Source: JAMZMI01 sp039944535 (GTDB lineage: Bacteria > Bacteroidota > Bacteroidia > Cytophagales > Cyclobacteriaceae). From it: a DNA stretch of 64,000 nucleotides. The stretch spans positions 248,001 through 312,000 of the forward strand of contig JBDUYP010000001.1 of assembly GCA_039944535.1 (NCBI GenBank), read 5' to 3'. Below are positions 1 to 7,613 of this stretch, piece by piece. Position 1 is the stretch's first letter. Every line of letters begins with the position of its first letter. The position numbers and the translations under genes were made by a program. A model generated the notes under the pieces. It was not told the origin of the DNA and did no database searches. It saw only the letters and a program-made list of their open reading frames with translations.

Positions 1-1
1 C

Positions 2-160
2 AGGTCTCAGCCAGCAGCATATAGACTCTTTGATCTGTCGGGCCATGAGGTGCTCATGGCGGTGATCACCGGTCCGACAGTGATTGACCTCAATCACCTC
101 TCGAATGGCGTTTACCTCGTGACAGATGGTATTGAGAGCAAGAAAATTGTTTTAAAATAA
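2..160 (+). CDS. C-terminal end of a T9SS-sorted surface protein (partial)
   Basis: Open at the window edge; the last 52 codons are visible and end in TAA at 158-160. The tail has the layout of a type A T9SS sorting domain: a YRLFDLSG strand, a hydrophobic VIDL strand, NGVYLV and a basic KKIVLK end. It is closely similar to the tails of the two large surface proteins at 16583-21904 and 25438, so this is very likely a third member of that family. By family knowledge the tail directs export across the outer membrane and cell-surface attachment. The N-terminal function cannot be seen. A PID-CTERM micro-protein follows after an inverted repeat, as for the other two members. Confidence 0.85.
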   Translation, partial: RSQPAAYRLFDLSGHEVLMAVITGPTVIDLNHLSNGVYLVTDGIESKKIVLK

Positions 161-162
161 AC

Positions 163-224
163 ATGTCAGCCTGAGCCTGTCGAAGGGTGGCATTGTCGGA
201 TGCTTCGACAAGCCCAGCATGACG
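163..224. repeat. Imperfect inverted repeat between surface protein and PID-CTERM gene
   Basis: Arms 163-185 and 203-224 pair imperfectly around CTGAGCCTGTCGAAG and CTTCGACAAGCCCAG. The motif resembles intergenic palindromes common in many bacterial genomes. It sits where the two other PID-CTERM pairs carry a different hairpin spacer, so it may attenuate transcription or tune mRNA stability between the two genes. That role is inference. Confidence 0.6.
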
Positions 225-241
225 ATAAAAAAAACACAACC

Positions 242-412
242 ATGAAAAACACAATCATAAAAACACTTGCAATCTTACCAGTACTGATGATCGCCCTGCC
301 AGCAATGGCACAAGGCGCACCACCGGCCACACCTATAGACGGAGGGCTGAGTTTGCTACTAGCCGCAGGCGGGGCTTACGGTCTGAAAAAACTGAGAGAT
401 AGTAGGAAGTAA
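242..412 (+). CDS. PID-CTERM sorting-domain micro-protein (copy 1)
   Basis: 56 residues from the ATG at 242. The frame is open back to 200, but that extension lies in an inverted repeat and the signal peptide starts at 242. Order of parts: signal peptide ending LPAMAQ (about 1-22), a short mature segment with the PPATPIDGG motif, a hydrophobic span (LSLLLAAGGAYG) and a basic tail KKLRDSRK. This is the PID-CTERM layout, analogous to PEP-CTERM sorting signals with motif, membrane span and positive end. Almost no mature protein lies outside the signals. Two near-identical copies lie at 21983 and 25518, always just after a T9SS surface protein. Function unknown. Confidence 0.85.
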   Translation: MKNTIIKTLAILPVLMIALPAMAQGAPPATPIDGGLSLLLAAGGAYGLKKLRDSRK

Positions 413-438
413 CAAGAACTTGCAGCTGGTTTTAGCTA

Positions 439-466
439 CTCAGAGTTACTCGAAGAGAACTCTGAG
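439..466. other. Perfect 9-bp hairpin downstream of PID-CTERM copy 1
   Basis: CTCAGAGTT (439-447) pairs perfectly with AACTCTGAG (458-466) across a 10-nt loop. There is no T-run on either side, so a classical intrinsic terminator is not clear. It lies between the plus-strand micro-protein and the converging minus-strand TPR gene and may end or stabilise either transcript. Confidence 0.45.
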
Positions 467-482
467 GGCTTGATTGAAGTAA

Positions 483-521
483 TTCAATGAGGTGAATCTA
501 ATCTAAAGGTTTGTTATCAGC
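483..521. repeat. Stop-side cassette repeat, family F3 (copy 1)
   Basis: TTCAATGAGGTGAAT followed by an AAGGTTTGTTATCAGCG stretch lies just past the stop of the minus-strand TPR gene. A related copy lies at 61495-61529 past the stop of an unrelated lipoprotein gene. Read on the minus strand it gives GATAACAAACC, an attC R''-like box. Confidence 0.55.
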
Positions 522-533
522 GGACTTATGATG

Positions 534-1073
534 CTACGATTTTGCAGTTAGTTCGTAAACCATGGAGTTCCGAAGTTCAAGTAGTTCCTGATGATTAGGG
601 AGTTGGCTTAAACCCATGTTCGCTGTTCTCAAAGCTCCATTAAAATCGTCCTGGTCTATCTGAATTCCAGCCTTTGACTGATAAGCGTTCACATATTTGA
701 GATGAGTTGCTATAAGTTGATCCAGGAGTTCAGTCGCTTTTTCGTATTTCCGCTGAAGTCTATAAACATGTGCAAGCCTTAGTCTGGCTTCTTCTTCGTA
801 TTCAGTCACAGCCCAGTGGATTTTGTTCTTCTGAATGTTGAGAAGAGCTTTTTCGAAGTTCGTAATAGCCTCTTCATAGAATTTGAGTTGAGTATGGCAA
901 ATCCCTTGATAGTACTCACCATGGATATCGTTCTCCTGCCCGTTTGAAAGTTCTTTAGCTAATCCTATGCATTCAAGCCATTTCTGTTCAACAACCACGT
1001 TGTGCACTTGTTGAAGAAGTTTCCATTGGCCGTAAACACCTTTGAGATTGGATGGTAAAGATTGAATTTTCAT
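534..1073 (-). CDS. TPR-repeat protein
   Basis: 179 residues from the ATG at 1073. An in-frame start at 1178 would add 35 residues translated from intergenic repeat sequence, so the shorter form is preferred. The protein is rich in helix pairs of TPR type, for example GEYYQGICHTQLKFYEEAI and LRLAHVYRLQRKYEKATEL, giving about three repeats over residues 40-165. There is no signal peptide, so it is probably a cytoplasmic scaffold. No enzymatic motif is seen. It lies alone on the minus strand between repeat elements, like the other accessory cassettes. Confidence 0.7.
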   Translation of the reverse strand: MKIQSLPSNLKGVYGQWKLLQQVHNVVVEQKWLECIGLAKELSNGQENDIHGEYYQGICHTQLKFYEEAITNFEKALLNIQKNKIHWAVTEYEEEARLRLAHVYRLQRKYEKATELLDQLIATHLKYVNAYQSKAGIQIDQDDFNGALRTANMGLSQLPNHQELLELRNSMVYELTAKS

Positions 1074-1083
1074 ATAGCACGTC

Positions 1084-1115
1084 TGGCTGATAACGTACAG
1101 GTAGCAGGAGTGCGC
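1084..1115. repeat. Start-side cassette repeat, family R3 (copy 1)
   Basis: Contains GATAACG and GTAGCAGGAGTGCGC just upstream of the TPR gene start (minus strand). The same arrangement, TAACG then GCTAGCAGGAGTGCGC, lies at 54351-54375 upstream of the RDD protein gene. Confidence 0.55.
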
Positions 1116-1150
1116 CCCGAGCTTGGCAAGTTCCGTTAAAATTAATGAAT

Positions 1151-1230
1151 TTGCCGCGCCCGGCAAGGGGGTGCTCACAAAGTATCAAGTCCCGATAGCT
1201 ATCGGGAGCACTGCGTTAAGAAAGATGAAA
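1151..1230. repeat. Intergenic repeat D with CCCGATAGCTATCGGG palindrome (copy 1)
   Basis: This block contains CCCGGCAAGGGGGTGCT, an AAAGTAT stretch, the perfect palindrome CCCGATAGCTATCGGG (1191-1206) and GCACTGCGTTAAGAAA. A clearly related block lies at 50175-50270, between two other minus-strand cassette genes. Confidence 0.6.
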
Positions 1231-1314
1231 AATCCTGCTAGATGCGCCAAGTAGAAAGCTCTAACCTTTCCCAGCGGCTGATTCATGGTGATGTTTGCAT
1301 AGTAGTTTGTAAAG

Positions 1315-1347
1315 TGGCAGTTGGCGCATTCATGCTAGCACATGTTA
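1315..1347. repeat. Stop-side cassette repeat, family F4 (copy 1)
   Basis: TGGCAGTTGGCGCATTC then TGCTAGCACATGTTA. The final TTA is the TAA stop (minus strand) of the small gene at 1345-1506. A copy differing at only a few positions lies at 62047-62079, again ending in the stop codon of a PIN-like toxin gene. On the minus strand this reads TAACA followed by a TGCTAGCA segment. Confidence 0.65.
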
Positions 1348-1506
1348 CCTGTTTGCCTTTTTACGTTTTGCTTTCAATTTTTTGAGTTGTTCGGCTAAAT
1401 ATGCACGTTCTTCCGCTAATGACATGTTCATGATGTCGTGGCTTACCTGATCACGAATTTCCCTCATTCGTTCGACCATGGTTTGTGTTCTAGTTGCTGT
1501 CTTCAT
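1345..1506 (-). CDS. Small basic protein coupled to the PIN toxin (candidate antitoxin)
   Basis: 53 residues, ATG at 1504-1506, stop TAA at 1345-1347. It overlaps the end of the upstream PIN gene by 17 nt, which suggests translational coupling. The middle (REIRDQVSHDIMNMS) and the C-terminal coiled helix (AEERAYLAEQLKKLK) followed by a lysine and arginine tail are typical of short proteins next to PIN nucleases in Bacteroidota. Its stop codon is part of a repeat. The antitoxin role is inferred from position, length and charge; it could instead be a second, unrelated small product. Confidence 0.6.
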   Translation of the reverse strand: MKTATRTQTMVERMREIRDQVSHDIMNMSLAEERAYLAEQLKKLKAKRKKANR

Positions 1507-1957
1507 CTCTAAATATTTCGTTCGGTGTTCGGATTTCAGTCATCTGATATCCTTCCCTAAAGTTAATGGAATTATATCCTCTAATTCTTTCAAGGTTCAC
1601 AATGTGCTTAAAGTTCCAACTGGCCAATACGTCAGCCTTATTTATTGTTGCCAGAGCAATATGTTGACAATCAGCCATGCTTGTTCGTCCAACAACTTTT
1701 TCTGAAATGTAAAGTTCAGCCAGTTGTTTGGCTTCATCAGTCAGTTCGACCCTTTCAGTGTTCGCCAGCGATTCAAAAAGTTCAACAATACGGTCAGGGG
1801 CATTATAAATTTCAAGTTCGAGGATATCAGATACCAAAACAGTTATATTCTGAGCAGCTAAGACTTCAAAGAATTTCTCAGTTGGTTCGTCAAACTCAAT
1901 GTCGAAATATCCTCCAAATACTGAGGTGTCGATATAAATTCGTTTGATCATGTCCAA
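1490..1957 (-). CDS. PIN-domain protein, probable toxin ribonuclease
   Basis: 155 residues (an alternative ATG at 1951 gives 153). The N-terminus carries the first PIN strand and aspartate in YIDTSVFGGYF. A central glutamate lies in LELEIY, and the later acidic site is in MADCQHIALA followed by DVLASWNFKH. These fit the metal-binding acidic cluster of PIN RNases such as VapC. The 53-residue gene downstream overlaps its end, an unusual toxin-first order. A degenerate copy of the R1 repeat (2002-2030) precedes the start. RNA target unknown. Confidence 0.8.
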   Translation of the reverse strand: MDMIKRIYIDTSVFGGYFDIEFDEPTEKFFEVLAAQNITVLVSDILELEIYNAPDRIVELFESLANTERVELTDEAKQLAELYISEKVVGRTSMADCQHIALATINKADVLASWNFKHIVNLERIRGYNSINFREGYQMTEIRTPNEIFRDEDSN

Positions 1958-2001
1958 AGTTCGCCAAACGCCCTGATCTCTGCAACTGGCTCAGGTGACA
2001 G

Positions 2002-2030
2002 GTAACAATTAAGTAACTCACTGTGCGCGG
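2002..2030. repeat. Degenerate start-side repeat, family R1
   Basis: On the minus strand it reads CGCGCACAGTG, then GTTACTT, then AATTGTTACC. It matches the copy at 41760-41790 (CGCGCACAGTG, CGTTAGCC, AATTGTT) with the GTTAGC core altered. It lies 45 nt upstream of the PIN gene start. Confidence 0.5.
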
Positions 2031-2053
2031 TATCGGCCTTATATTTATTTGAC

Positions 2054-3094
2054 TTAAGCACTCTTACTCTTGTTGGCCAGCTGGCCGCAGGCGGCATCTA
2101 TGTCTTTGCCACGGCTTCTGCGTACGTGTACATTTACCCCGTTTTCCTGTAGAAAATTAGCGAAGCGATCCAGCCGATCTTCCTCCGTGTTTTGAAAATC
2201 CGCCTCCGCTATCGGGTTATACTCGATGATGTTGACGCGCGAAGGGATCTGCTTGGTAAACTGCCACAGCTTCTCGGCATCTTCCAGCGAATCGTTGAAG
2301 TTGTAAAACAGGATATACTCAAACGTGATCCTGTTTCGTGTCTTCTGATAAAAGTACTGTAGCGCCTCCTTCAGCGCCTCCAGCGTATTGCTCTCGTTGA
2401 TTGGCATGATCTGGTCGCGCTTCTTATCGTCTGCAGCATGCAGCGAAAGGGCCAGATTGAACTTCACTTCGTCATCGGCCAGTTTTTTAATCATCTTGGC
2501 AATACCCGCTGTAGAAACCGTAATCCGCTTGGGCGACATGTTGAGTCCATCAGGAGCGGTGATCCTGTCGATGCTATCCAACACATTTTTATAATTGAGT
2601 AGCGGCTCGCCCATACCCATATACACGATGTTGGACAATGGCTGATCAAAGCTCGCTTTGGCCTGGCGGTCTATCTCCACCACCTGATCATAGATCTCTC
2701 CGGGATCCAGGTTTCGTTTGCGATCCATATAGCCCGTAGCGCAAAACTTACACGTGAGCGAACACCCCACCTGCGATGATACGCATGCCGTCATGCGATC
2801 ATCTGCCGGAATCAGCACACCTTCTACCAGCTCCTGGTCGAAAAGCCGAAAGGCCGACTTGATAGTGCCGTCGTTGGAATGCTGAGAGTTGTCTATGCTT
2901 ATGGGGCGGATCTCAAATTCAGCCTGTAACTTTTCTCTCAGCGCCTTGGAGAGATTGGTCATGTCATCAAAACTCCTGGCAGATTTTACCCATAGCCATT
3001 CATATACCTGGCGTGCGCGAAAAGCTTTTTCACCTACGGATAGAAAATATTCGGTTAGCTGCGGAAGTGTGTTTTGACGGATGTCCTTTTTCAT
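2054..3094 (-). CDS. rlmN: Dual-specificity RNA methyltransferase RlmN
   Basis: 346 residues, normal length for RlmN. It is a radical-SAM enzyme that methylates C2 of A2503 in 23S rRNA (and A37 of some tRNAs). The iron-sulfur cluster motif CSLTCKFC supplies C111, C115 and C118; C104 (TACVSSQVGC) is also conserved. The cysteine that forms the covalent intermediate fits C336 in DAACGQL near the C-terminus. SAM-binding glycines are in YMGMGEPLLNY. It is a single cytoplasmic housekeeping gene with its own promoter box at 3102-3109, and it marks the end of the first repeat-rich stretch. Confidence 0.97.
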   Translation of the reverse strand: MKKDIRQNTLPQLTEYFLSVGEKAFRARQVYEWLWVKSARSFDDMTNLSKALREKLQAEFEIRPISIDNSQHSNDGTIKSAFRLFDQELVEGVLIPADDRMTACVSSQVGCSLTCKFCATGYMDRKRNLDPGEIYDQVVEIDRQAKASFDQPLSNIVYMGMGEPLLNYKNVLDSIDRITAPDGLNMSPKRITVSTAGIAKMIKKLADDEVKFNLALSLHAADDKKRDQIMPINESNTLEALKEALQYFYQKTRNRITFEYILFYNFNDSLEDAEKLWQFTKQIPSRVNIIEYNPIAEADFQNTEEDRLDRFANFLQENGVNVHVRRSRGKDIDAACGQLANKSKSA

Positions 3095-3101
3095 GTCGCT
3101 G

Positions 3102-3109
3102 CAAAGTTA
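3102..3109 (-). promoter_or_regulatory. Bacteroidota-type -7 box upstream of rlmN
   Basis: On the minus strand this reads TAACTTTG, a full match to the TAnnTTTG consensus of the main Bacteroidota sigma factor, followed by a very short leader to the ATG at 3094. No clear -33 TTG was identified. A similar box (TAACTTTA, 3169-3176) faces the other way for the divergent gene at 3231. Confidence 0.5.
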
Positions 3110-3230
3110 AGCTGTGTAGCTTGATTTGCCCGTGTAAACACATGTGTATTAAAGCGATGCGTTTTGTTTAACTTTAGTCTGAAAAGAATGTAAATGGGGC
3201 TTGTACATGCCTGCCTCCGTTTTTGATTTG

Positions 3231-3782
3231 ATGAAATTAAAACCAATCATATTCCTCTTTGCTTTATTGGTGGCCTCCGCGGGTTTTGCGCAGCGCATCC
3301 AGTATGAGGGCTCCTGGCGCCCCACTTTCGCCATTCGGCAAAGTGCCAGTACTGAGGACTATATGCTGGGTTTTGCTATAGGTGTAAGCACCCCGGAGCG
3401 CAATCTGATTGGCTATGGTTCTTTTGATTTCAGGCCATACCGCAAAAAGATTCAGGAGAATCAATACGCTAATTTTTATCATCAGTATGCAGAGAGGCGA
3501 TTTTTTACAGGCTTGGGTGTAGAGTACCTGCACCGGCTCAACGATCGCAATCGGGGCGTATTTGTCAACCTCAACGGCAACTATACCTGGGGCAATTACG
3601 GGGGTACTTTCAGGAAACCTCAAAAGGGTTTCAACGTGGTGCCCAGAGCCGGATTTTTTATGAGCTTCTTTCAGCGAACTACTTTTTTGAAGCTGGGGTA
3701 TGAATATCTGGACACCAAGTCCAATGTGCTGGAGCATAGGTTGTTTTTTTCTGTCGTTGGGGTAATTGGAAAAATGGAATGA
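3231..3782 (+). CDS. Secreted or outer-membrane protein of unknown function
   Basis: 183 residues from the ATG at 3231; the frame is open to 3201 but the signal peptide (KPIIFLFALLVASAGFAQ) begins at 3231. The mature part has alternating aromatic strands and many glycines (GLGVEYLHRLNDRN, GNYTWGNYGG, AGFFMSFFQRTTF) and ends FFSVVGVIGKME. This resembles a small eight-stranded outer-membrane barrel, though no named family was recognised. The next gene overlaps its stop by four bases (ATGA), so the two are co-translated. Confidence 0.7.
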   Translation: MKLKPIIFLFALLVASAGFAQRIQYEGSWRPTFAIRQSASTEDYMLGFAIGVSTPERNLIGYGSFDFRPYRKKIQENQYANFYHQYAERRFFTGLGVEYLHRLNDRNRGVFVNLNGNYTWGNYGGTFRKPQKGFNVVPRAGFFMSFFQRTTFLKLGYEYLDTKSNVLEHRLFFSVVGVIGKME

Positions 3783-4174
3783 AAAAGAAATTGCTAGCGG
3801 TTTTGATTGCTTCGTTCGCGGCGCTCGTCTCGTGCGATGAGGATTGCGACGGCTTTTTTCATTCTTGTCCGGATGGGCCTTTTTTCGGTGATCTCAATGT
3901 GAAGTTGACCATCAATGCCGAAAACCCAGAAGTAGAGGTGGTCATTTTTAGAGGCCGGATGGAAAAACAGGATACGGTCATTCATGACTTTGTTTCACAA
4001 AAAAGTAAAATCTACAATCTGGAAGCGGGCTATTACTACTCTGGAAATGCCTACTATCAGGACGGTATCAAAGAGATTATCGCAATAAACGGCAAGGAAC
4101 TCTCCACGAGTACTGACGATTGCGATTGTGAATATGGCGAGAACAGGAATTTGAATTTGAGATTGGCTAAGTAG
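3779..4174 (+). CDS. Small lipoprotein of unknown function
   Basis: 131 residues with a lipoprotein signal peptide: basic start MKKK, hydrophobic core, and lipobox LVSC at about residue 19, followed by an acidic and cysteine-rich start of the mature chain (DEDCDGFFHSC). A second cysteine pair, DDCDC, lies near the C-terminus, so disulfides are likely. The ATGA overlap with the barrel-like gene upstream suggests that the two products act together at the envelope. Not a family I recognise. Confidence 0.75.
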   Translation: MKKKLLAVLIASFAALVSCDEDCDGFFHSCPDGPFFGDLNVKLTINAENPEVEVVIFRGRMEKQDTVIHDFVSQKSKIYNLEAGYYYSGNAYYQDGIKEIIAINGKELSTSTDDCDCEYGENRNLNLRLAK

Positions 4175-4188
4175 CGCTGTTGGGAGGA

Positions 4189-6414
4189 TTAAATTTTATC
4201 CCTTTTTTCCACCACAAAGTTTCTGACTATAGAAACGGGTTTTCCTTCATTGGTAAAACCCTCAATCACCATTTCAAACTCGCCTGTAACGTCCGAAGTA
4301 AAAAACGAAATGGCCGTGGGCAGGCTAGAGTCCGCATGGAACTCAGGCTGCCAGAGTAGCTGATCACGCAAGTCAGGCACTGTTGATGTAGCATCATCAG
4401 AATAGTCCGGGGTTCTAAAGCCCATCTTTTTGCTTACACCCATGATTTCTAACTGTATGCACTGCTCATCAAGCTCAAAGTTGTTGAGCATGCCTTCTTT
4501 GGTAACGAAGCTAACCACACCATCTGCAATCAACGGACCATTGAAATACCGATTGTTTGTAATGCTCACCGATTCAACTTTGTAAGGACTGTAGTCGATC
4601 ATTTTAGCGCCTGACACGGGCACACCGTCCAGTAGCACCAGTGTGGAGTTTCTGTACTCCCGGGGGTCGTTGGAAGCTATATAGGCTTTAAAAACCGGAT
4701 CACGATTGGTTCTCATGCTGGTGCTTATGATATACTCTGTGAAGGTCTCGCGAAGGGTTTTGAACCGCGTGTATTCGTCCAGGATATATACATAATCAAA
4801 GTTGAACTGAGAATACCAGTGGTCAAAACCTTCTTCATCCGGCAGGGGCTGATAGTAGGCGTTTTGTATCTGGTTTCTGATGCTGCGGTCCACTATTTCC
4901 AATACCTGACTGCTGTCCAATGGTGAGAGGTCATAGTCGAATTGAGGGTATGAAGAAAGGAAAGGATCATCCACCTCCACGGTAAAGTTTCCTTCAAAAT
5001 CAAAAGGAGCAATAAAAGCCACAGCGTCTTGTTTTGGACTGTTGAAAGGTAGGGTGAACTCACCCCGGGCGTTGGTCTCGGCACTGCGTAGCTGATAAGG
5101 ATTCTGAGGAAAGGCCAGGGTCACCAGTACGTTGTTTACCGGAAGGTTACCCGTTGGCTTCAGCGTTCCGGTGATCAACTCGTCTCGCACCTCTGGCAGC
5201 AGGGCTAAGCTGTCGCTACTTGTGGTTGGCTTTATTTCGGAGGAGGTCAATACGATTTCAGTTTTTGGATTTTCACTCACAGATAAGTAGGTGTCCGTAT
5301 CTATCACCGTTTTGGCCAGTTGTTTTTTGAGTGGGAAAAATGTGGAATGTGCGTATATCGCCGGTTTTGTTGTCATTGTTTTTCTCACAGAAACAGAATA
5401 AATGCCCGGTTCCAGCACGGGACGGATGGTTGCACTTTCTCTTGTTTGAAATGTAGGTGTTTTATTGCTGTGGTTTACCTCAAGGTTTCCGTTGAAAAAT
5501 GACCTGCTGGCGACTATCTGACCAGACTGATCCTGCGCTGCTAAAGTAAGTGACCCTTCTGCCAGTATATCTTTAGAAATGATATTGGAGGTACCTGCCC
5601 CAACCTGTCTTTCCACCAAAACCGTATTTCCTTTTTTGATAGACAAGGTCATGGGTTCATTTCCTTGAGGCCAGGTGTCTATGGTCACATCAAGGTTGGA
5701 GCGCGTTTGGCTCAGGTTGATCACAGCGCCGGAGGGCAAAATCTGTGGCAGGGGCACAAATTTGAGGTTGGCGTTTCTATCTTCCAAAATTACCTGATAG
5801 GTGTTGTCAGGTTCTGGCTTGAACTGGAATATGCCAAAGCCCATATTGTCGGTCACAAACTCGAGGATTGTTTCTCCTGCGTCATTTACTATTTTTCCCT
5901 TCAGGTCTGCTGAGCTCATCCGAAAAGCAACGGTGTTTTCTACCCCTCTGACTATTTTTCCTTCATTGAGATAAAATGAAACAGTGGCCTCACCACTTGT
6001 TTCCATTTTTGGATACTCCTCATACGGATTGACTATGGTGACCGCTGTTTGATTCAAATCACCGAAATTTTTCATCCAGCGCGTATATGCGAGCAGCTGA
6101 TACCTGCCAGTGGCAATGAGTGACGAAAGGAAAAGCTCACCTTGGCCATGTCCATCCGTAAGCTTGATTTTGTCCTGGTGTACCACGCCTTTTTCACCTA
6201 TCAGTTCCACGTATAGAATGGTGCTCAGCTTAGACGGTTTGCCCGTGAGGTCACTGTGGCAATACGCCGAGTAATAGAGCGTTTCGCCGGTGATCAGGTC
6301 CTGGCTGTTTAGGTGCAGATATACTTGCTCCCTAATGTTTTGCGCCTTAGCGAAAAACCCACTGATCATAAACCAAAGGCAGAGTGTGATATGTCTGTGT
6401 GCTCGTGCTGTCAT
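4189..6414 (-). CDS. Large exported MG2-like protein with TonB-plug-like segment
   Basis: 741 residues from the ATG at 6414, which overlaps the stop of the DUF4249 gene as TGATG; a TTG four codons earlier is less likely. After a signal peptide ending FFAKAQ, the region from about 20 to 120 (VYLHLNSQDLITGETLYYSA) has the look of a macroglobulin MG2-type beta domain. A later stretch (LRSAETNARGEFTLPF) resembles a carboxypeptidase-like regulatory fold. Near residue 600, LVLLDGVPVSG, then VESVSITNN and GVVSFVTKEG mimic the plug of TonB-dependent receptors, but there is no barrel. It is the last gene of a four-gene operon, so it is probably a periplasmic or surface partner of the receptor. Substrate unknown. 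Confidence 0.7.
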   Translation of the reverse strand: MTARAHRHITLCLWFMISGFFAKAQNIREQVYLHLNSQDLITGETLYYSAYCHSDLTGKPSKLSTILYVELIGEKGVVHQDKIKLTDGHGQGELFLSSLIATGRYQLLAYTRWMKNFGDLNQTAVTIVNPYEEYPKMETSGEATVSFYLNEGKIVRGVENTVAFRMSSADLKGKIVNDAGETILEFVTDNMGFGIFQFKPEPDNTYQVILEDRNANLKFVPLPQILPSGAVINLSQTRSNLDVTIDTWPQGNEPMTLSIKKGNTVLVERQVGAGTSNIISKDILAEGSLTLAAQDQSGQIVASRSFFNGNLEVNHSNKTPTFQTRESATIRPVLEPGIYSVSVRKTMTTKPAIYAHSTFFPLKKQLAKTVIDTDTYLSVSENPKTEIVLTSSEIKPTTSSDSLALLPEVRDELITGTLKPTGNLPVNNVLVTLAFPQNPYQLRSAETNARGEFTLPFNSPKQDAVAFIAPFDFEGNFTVEVDDPFLSSYPQFDYDLSPLDSSQVLEIVDRSIRNQIQNAYYQPLPDEEGFDHWYSQFNFDYVYILDEYTRFKTLRETFTEYIISTSMRTNRDPVFKAYIASNDPREYRNSTLVLLDGVPVSGAKMIDYSPYKVESVSITNNRYFNGPLIADGVVSFVTKEGMLNNFELDEQCIQLEIMGVSKKMGFRTPDYSDDATSTVPDLRDQLLWQPEFHADSSLPTAISFFTSDVTGEFEMVIEGFTNEGKPVSIVRNFVVEKRDKI

Positions 6415-7613
6415 CAGTTTTCCCAATATTCTGGTGGTGTAGTAGTGGCATACCAGGAGCAGTCAGAGCAGGTTTGTGATGCTATTTGATATCGAAATTC
6501 GTCCGAGGCTGTTGGCGTATAGGCAGTCACTATTCTCAAAGAAGGAGAAGATGCCAGGTAATAAAGCAAGCTGTCTCTGCTCGAATCCACAATGGAGGAT
6601 GATGGACACCTGTAGCGGAATTGAGGTGCAATACGCACGTCTATATCCGTAGGGTTGAAGAAACGTCGCTTGGATGATACTCCGGCTACCTCGAAAAATC
6701 CCAAAATGGTTTCTGTGGGATTGTCTAGTGACAAGATGTTTCCTGTGATTGTACCCTGCTGTTTATCAAAAAGCGATCCCGTTGATTCGTTGCTTTCTTT
6801 GAGCTTGCGGTAAAACCCATACGCGCTTTCGTTGACAGCATACTGCATGACCTGAAGCGCATATCGTGTTCTCAGTCTGTCCGTTTCTGTGCTTACAAAG
6901 TTTACAGGCTGCTCAACTACTCTGTTTTCGGATGTGCCTACGCTCGTGCCGATGATGATGGATGCCGAAGTGCCGCTCTGATAGCATACATGCACAAATT
7001 CATCTGGCAATCTCGCGGCGGTAGAATCCCATTGCGTTTCTAAATCAAAAAAGTACTCATAGAAGGAAGGGAAAGGCACACTTATTTTGTAATCTTCTAC
7101 CCATTCATACCTGAAGTATTTGGCTCCTTGTGTTTCGTCATGCGAATCAATAAAAAACTGCGCTCCGTCCAGAGCATAAGTCGATTCGTCAGTAGAGAGG
7201 ACAGCATATTCCGCATAAATGCTATCTATGGGTGGAGAAGGTATGAGTTCGGAAGAAGTAGAGGCATACTCACCGCCGGCAGGGGTAGTGAAAAACAAGC
7301 GATAGGCCTGGCCTGCCTGACCGGCAAATGATATAGTAGATAAGTATTTTCCTGGCTCAAGTTCCTCATAGTCGATGCGCTGGCCGGCACCATTTTCTAC
7401 CCAGACGGTGGCTCCCGTCAGAGGAGATTCCTGATCTTCTCCTATGGGATAGGTATAGGAGAGCAATATCTCATGAAATTTGTCTTCATCGGTGATTTGT
7501 CCATCCACGACGATCACTTTGTCAAAATCAAATGATTCCGTGTCGAATGGTTTTGTACAGCCGACTGCCGCTAGTGCGAGTACGCAGATGAATATTTTCA
7601 GAGACAGGTTCAT
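6414..7613 (-). CDS. DUF4249 family lipoprotein
   Basis: 399 residues. The signal peptide ends in lipobox AAVGC (Cys at about 19). The mature chain begins TKPFDTESFDFDKVIVVDG followed by a transthyretin-like region (LTGATVWVENGAGQRI, EPGKYLS), which is the usual start of DUF4249 proteins; it ends with a cysteine-containing segment (CSDCSWYATTTPPEYWEN). DUF4249 genes are regularly found beside carboxypeptidase-like TonB receptors, as here, and probably act as the surface-exposed partner. Both junctions are TGATG overlaps, implying tight translational coupling with the receptor upstream and the large protein downstream. Confidence 0.88.
   Translation of the reverse strand: MNLSLKIFICVLALAAVGCTKPFDTESFDFDKVIVVDGQITDEDKFHEILLSYTYPIGEDQESPLTGATVWVENGAGQRIDYEELEPGKYLSTISFAGQAGQAYRLFFTTPAGGEYASTSSELIPSPPIDSIYAEYAVLSTDESTYALDGAQFFIDSHDETQGAKYFRYEWVEDYKISVPFPSFYEYFFDLETQWDSTAARLPDEFVHVCYQSGTSASIIIGTSVGTSENRVVEQPVNFVSTETDRLRTRYALQVMQYAVNESAYGFYRKLKESNESTGSLFDKQQGTITGNILSLDNPTETILGFFEVAGVSSKRRFFNPTDIDVRIAPQFRYRCPSSSIVDSSRDSLLYYLASSPSLRIVTAYTPTASDEFRYQIASQTCSDCSWYATTTPPEYWEN

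Noticed and set aside
200..241. N-terminal extension of PID-CTERM copy 1
   Set aside because: It is translated inverted repeat, and the other two copies start with the signal peptide; the ATG at 242 is preferred.
1074..1178. 35-residue N-terminal extension of the TPR protein
   Set aside because: It is made of R3 and D repeat sequence; the ATG at 1073 gives a normal start.
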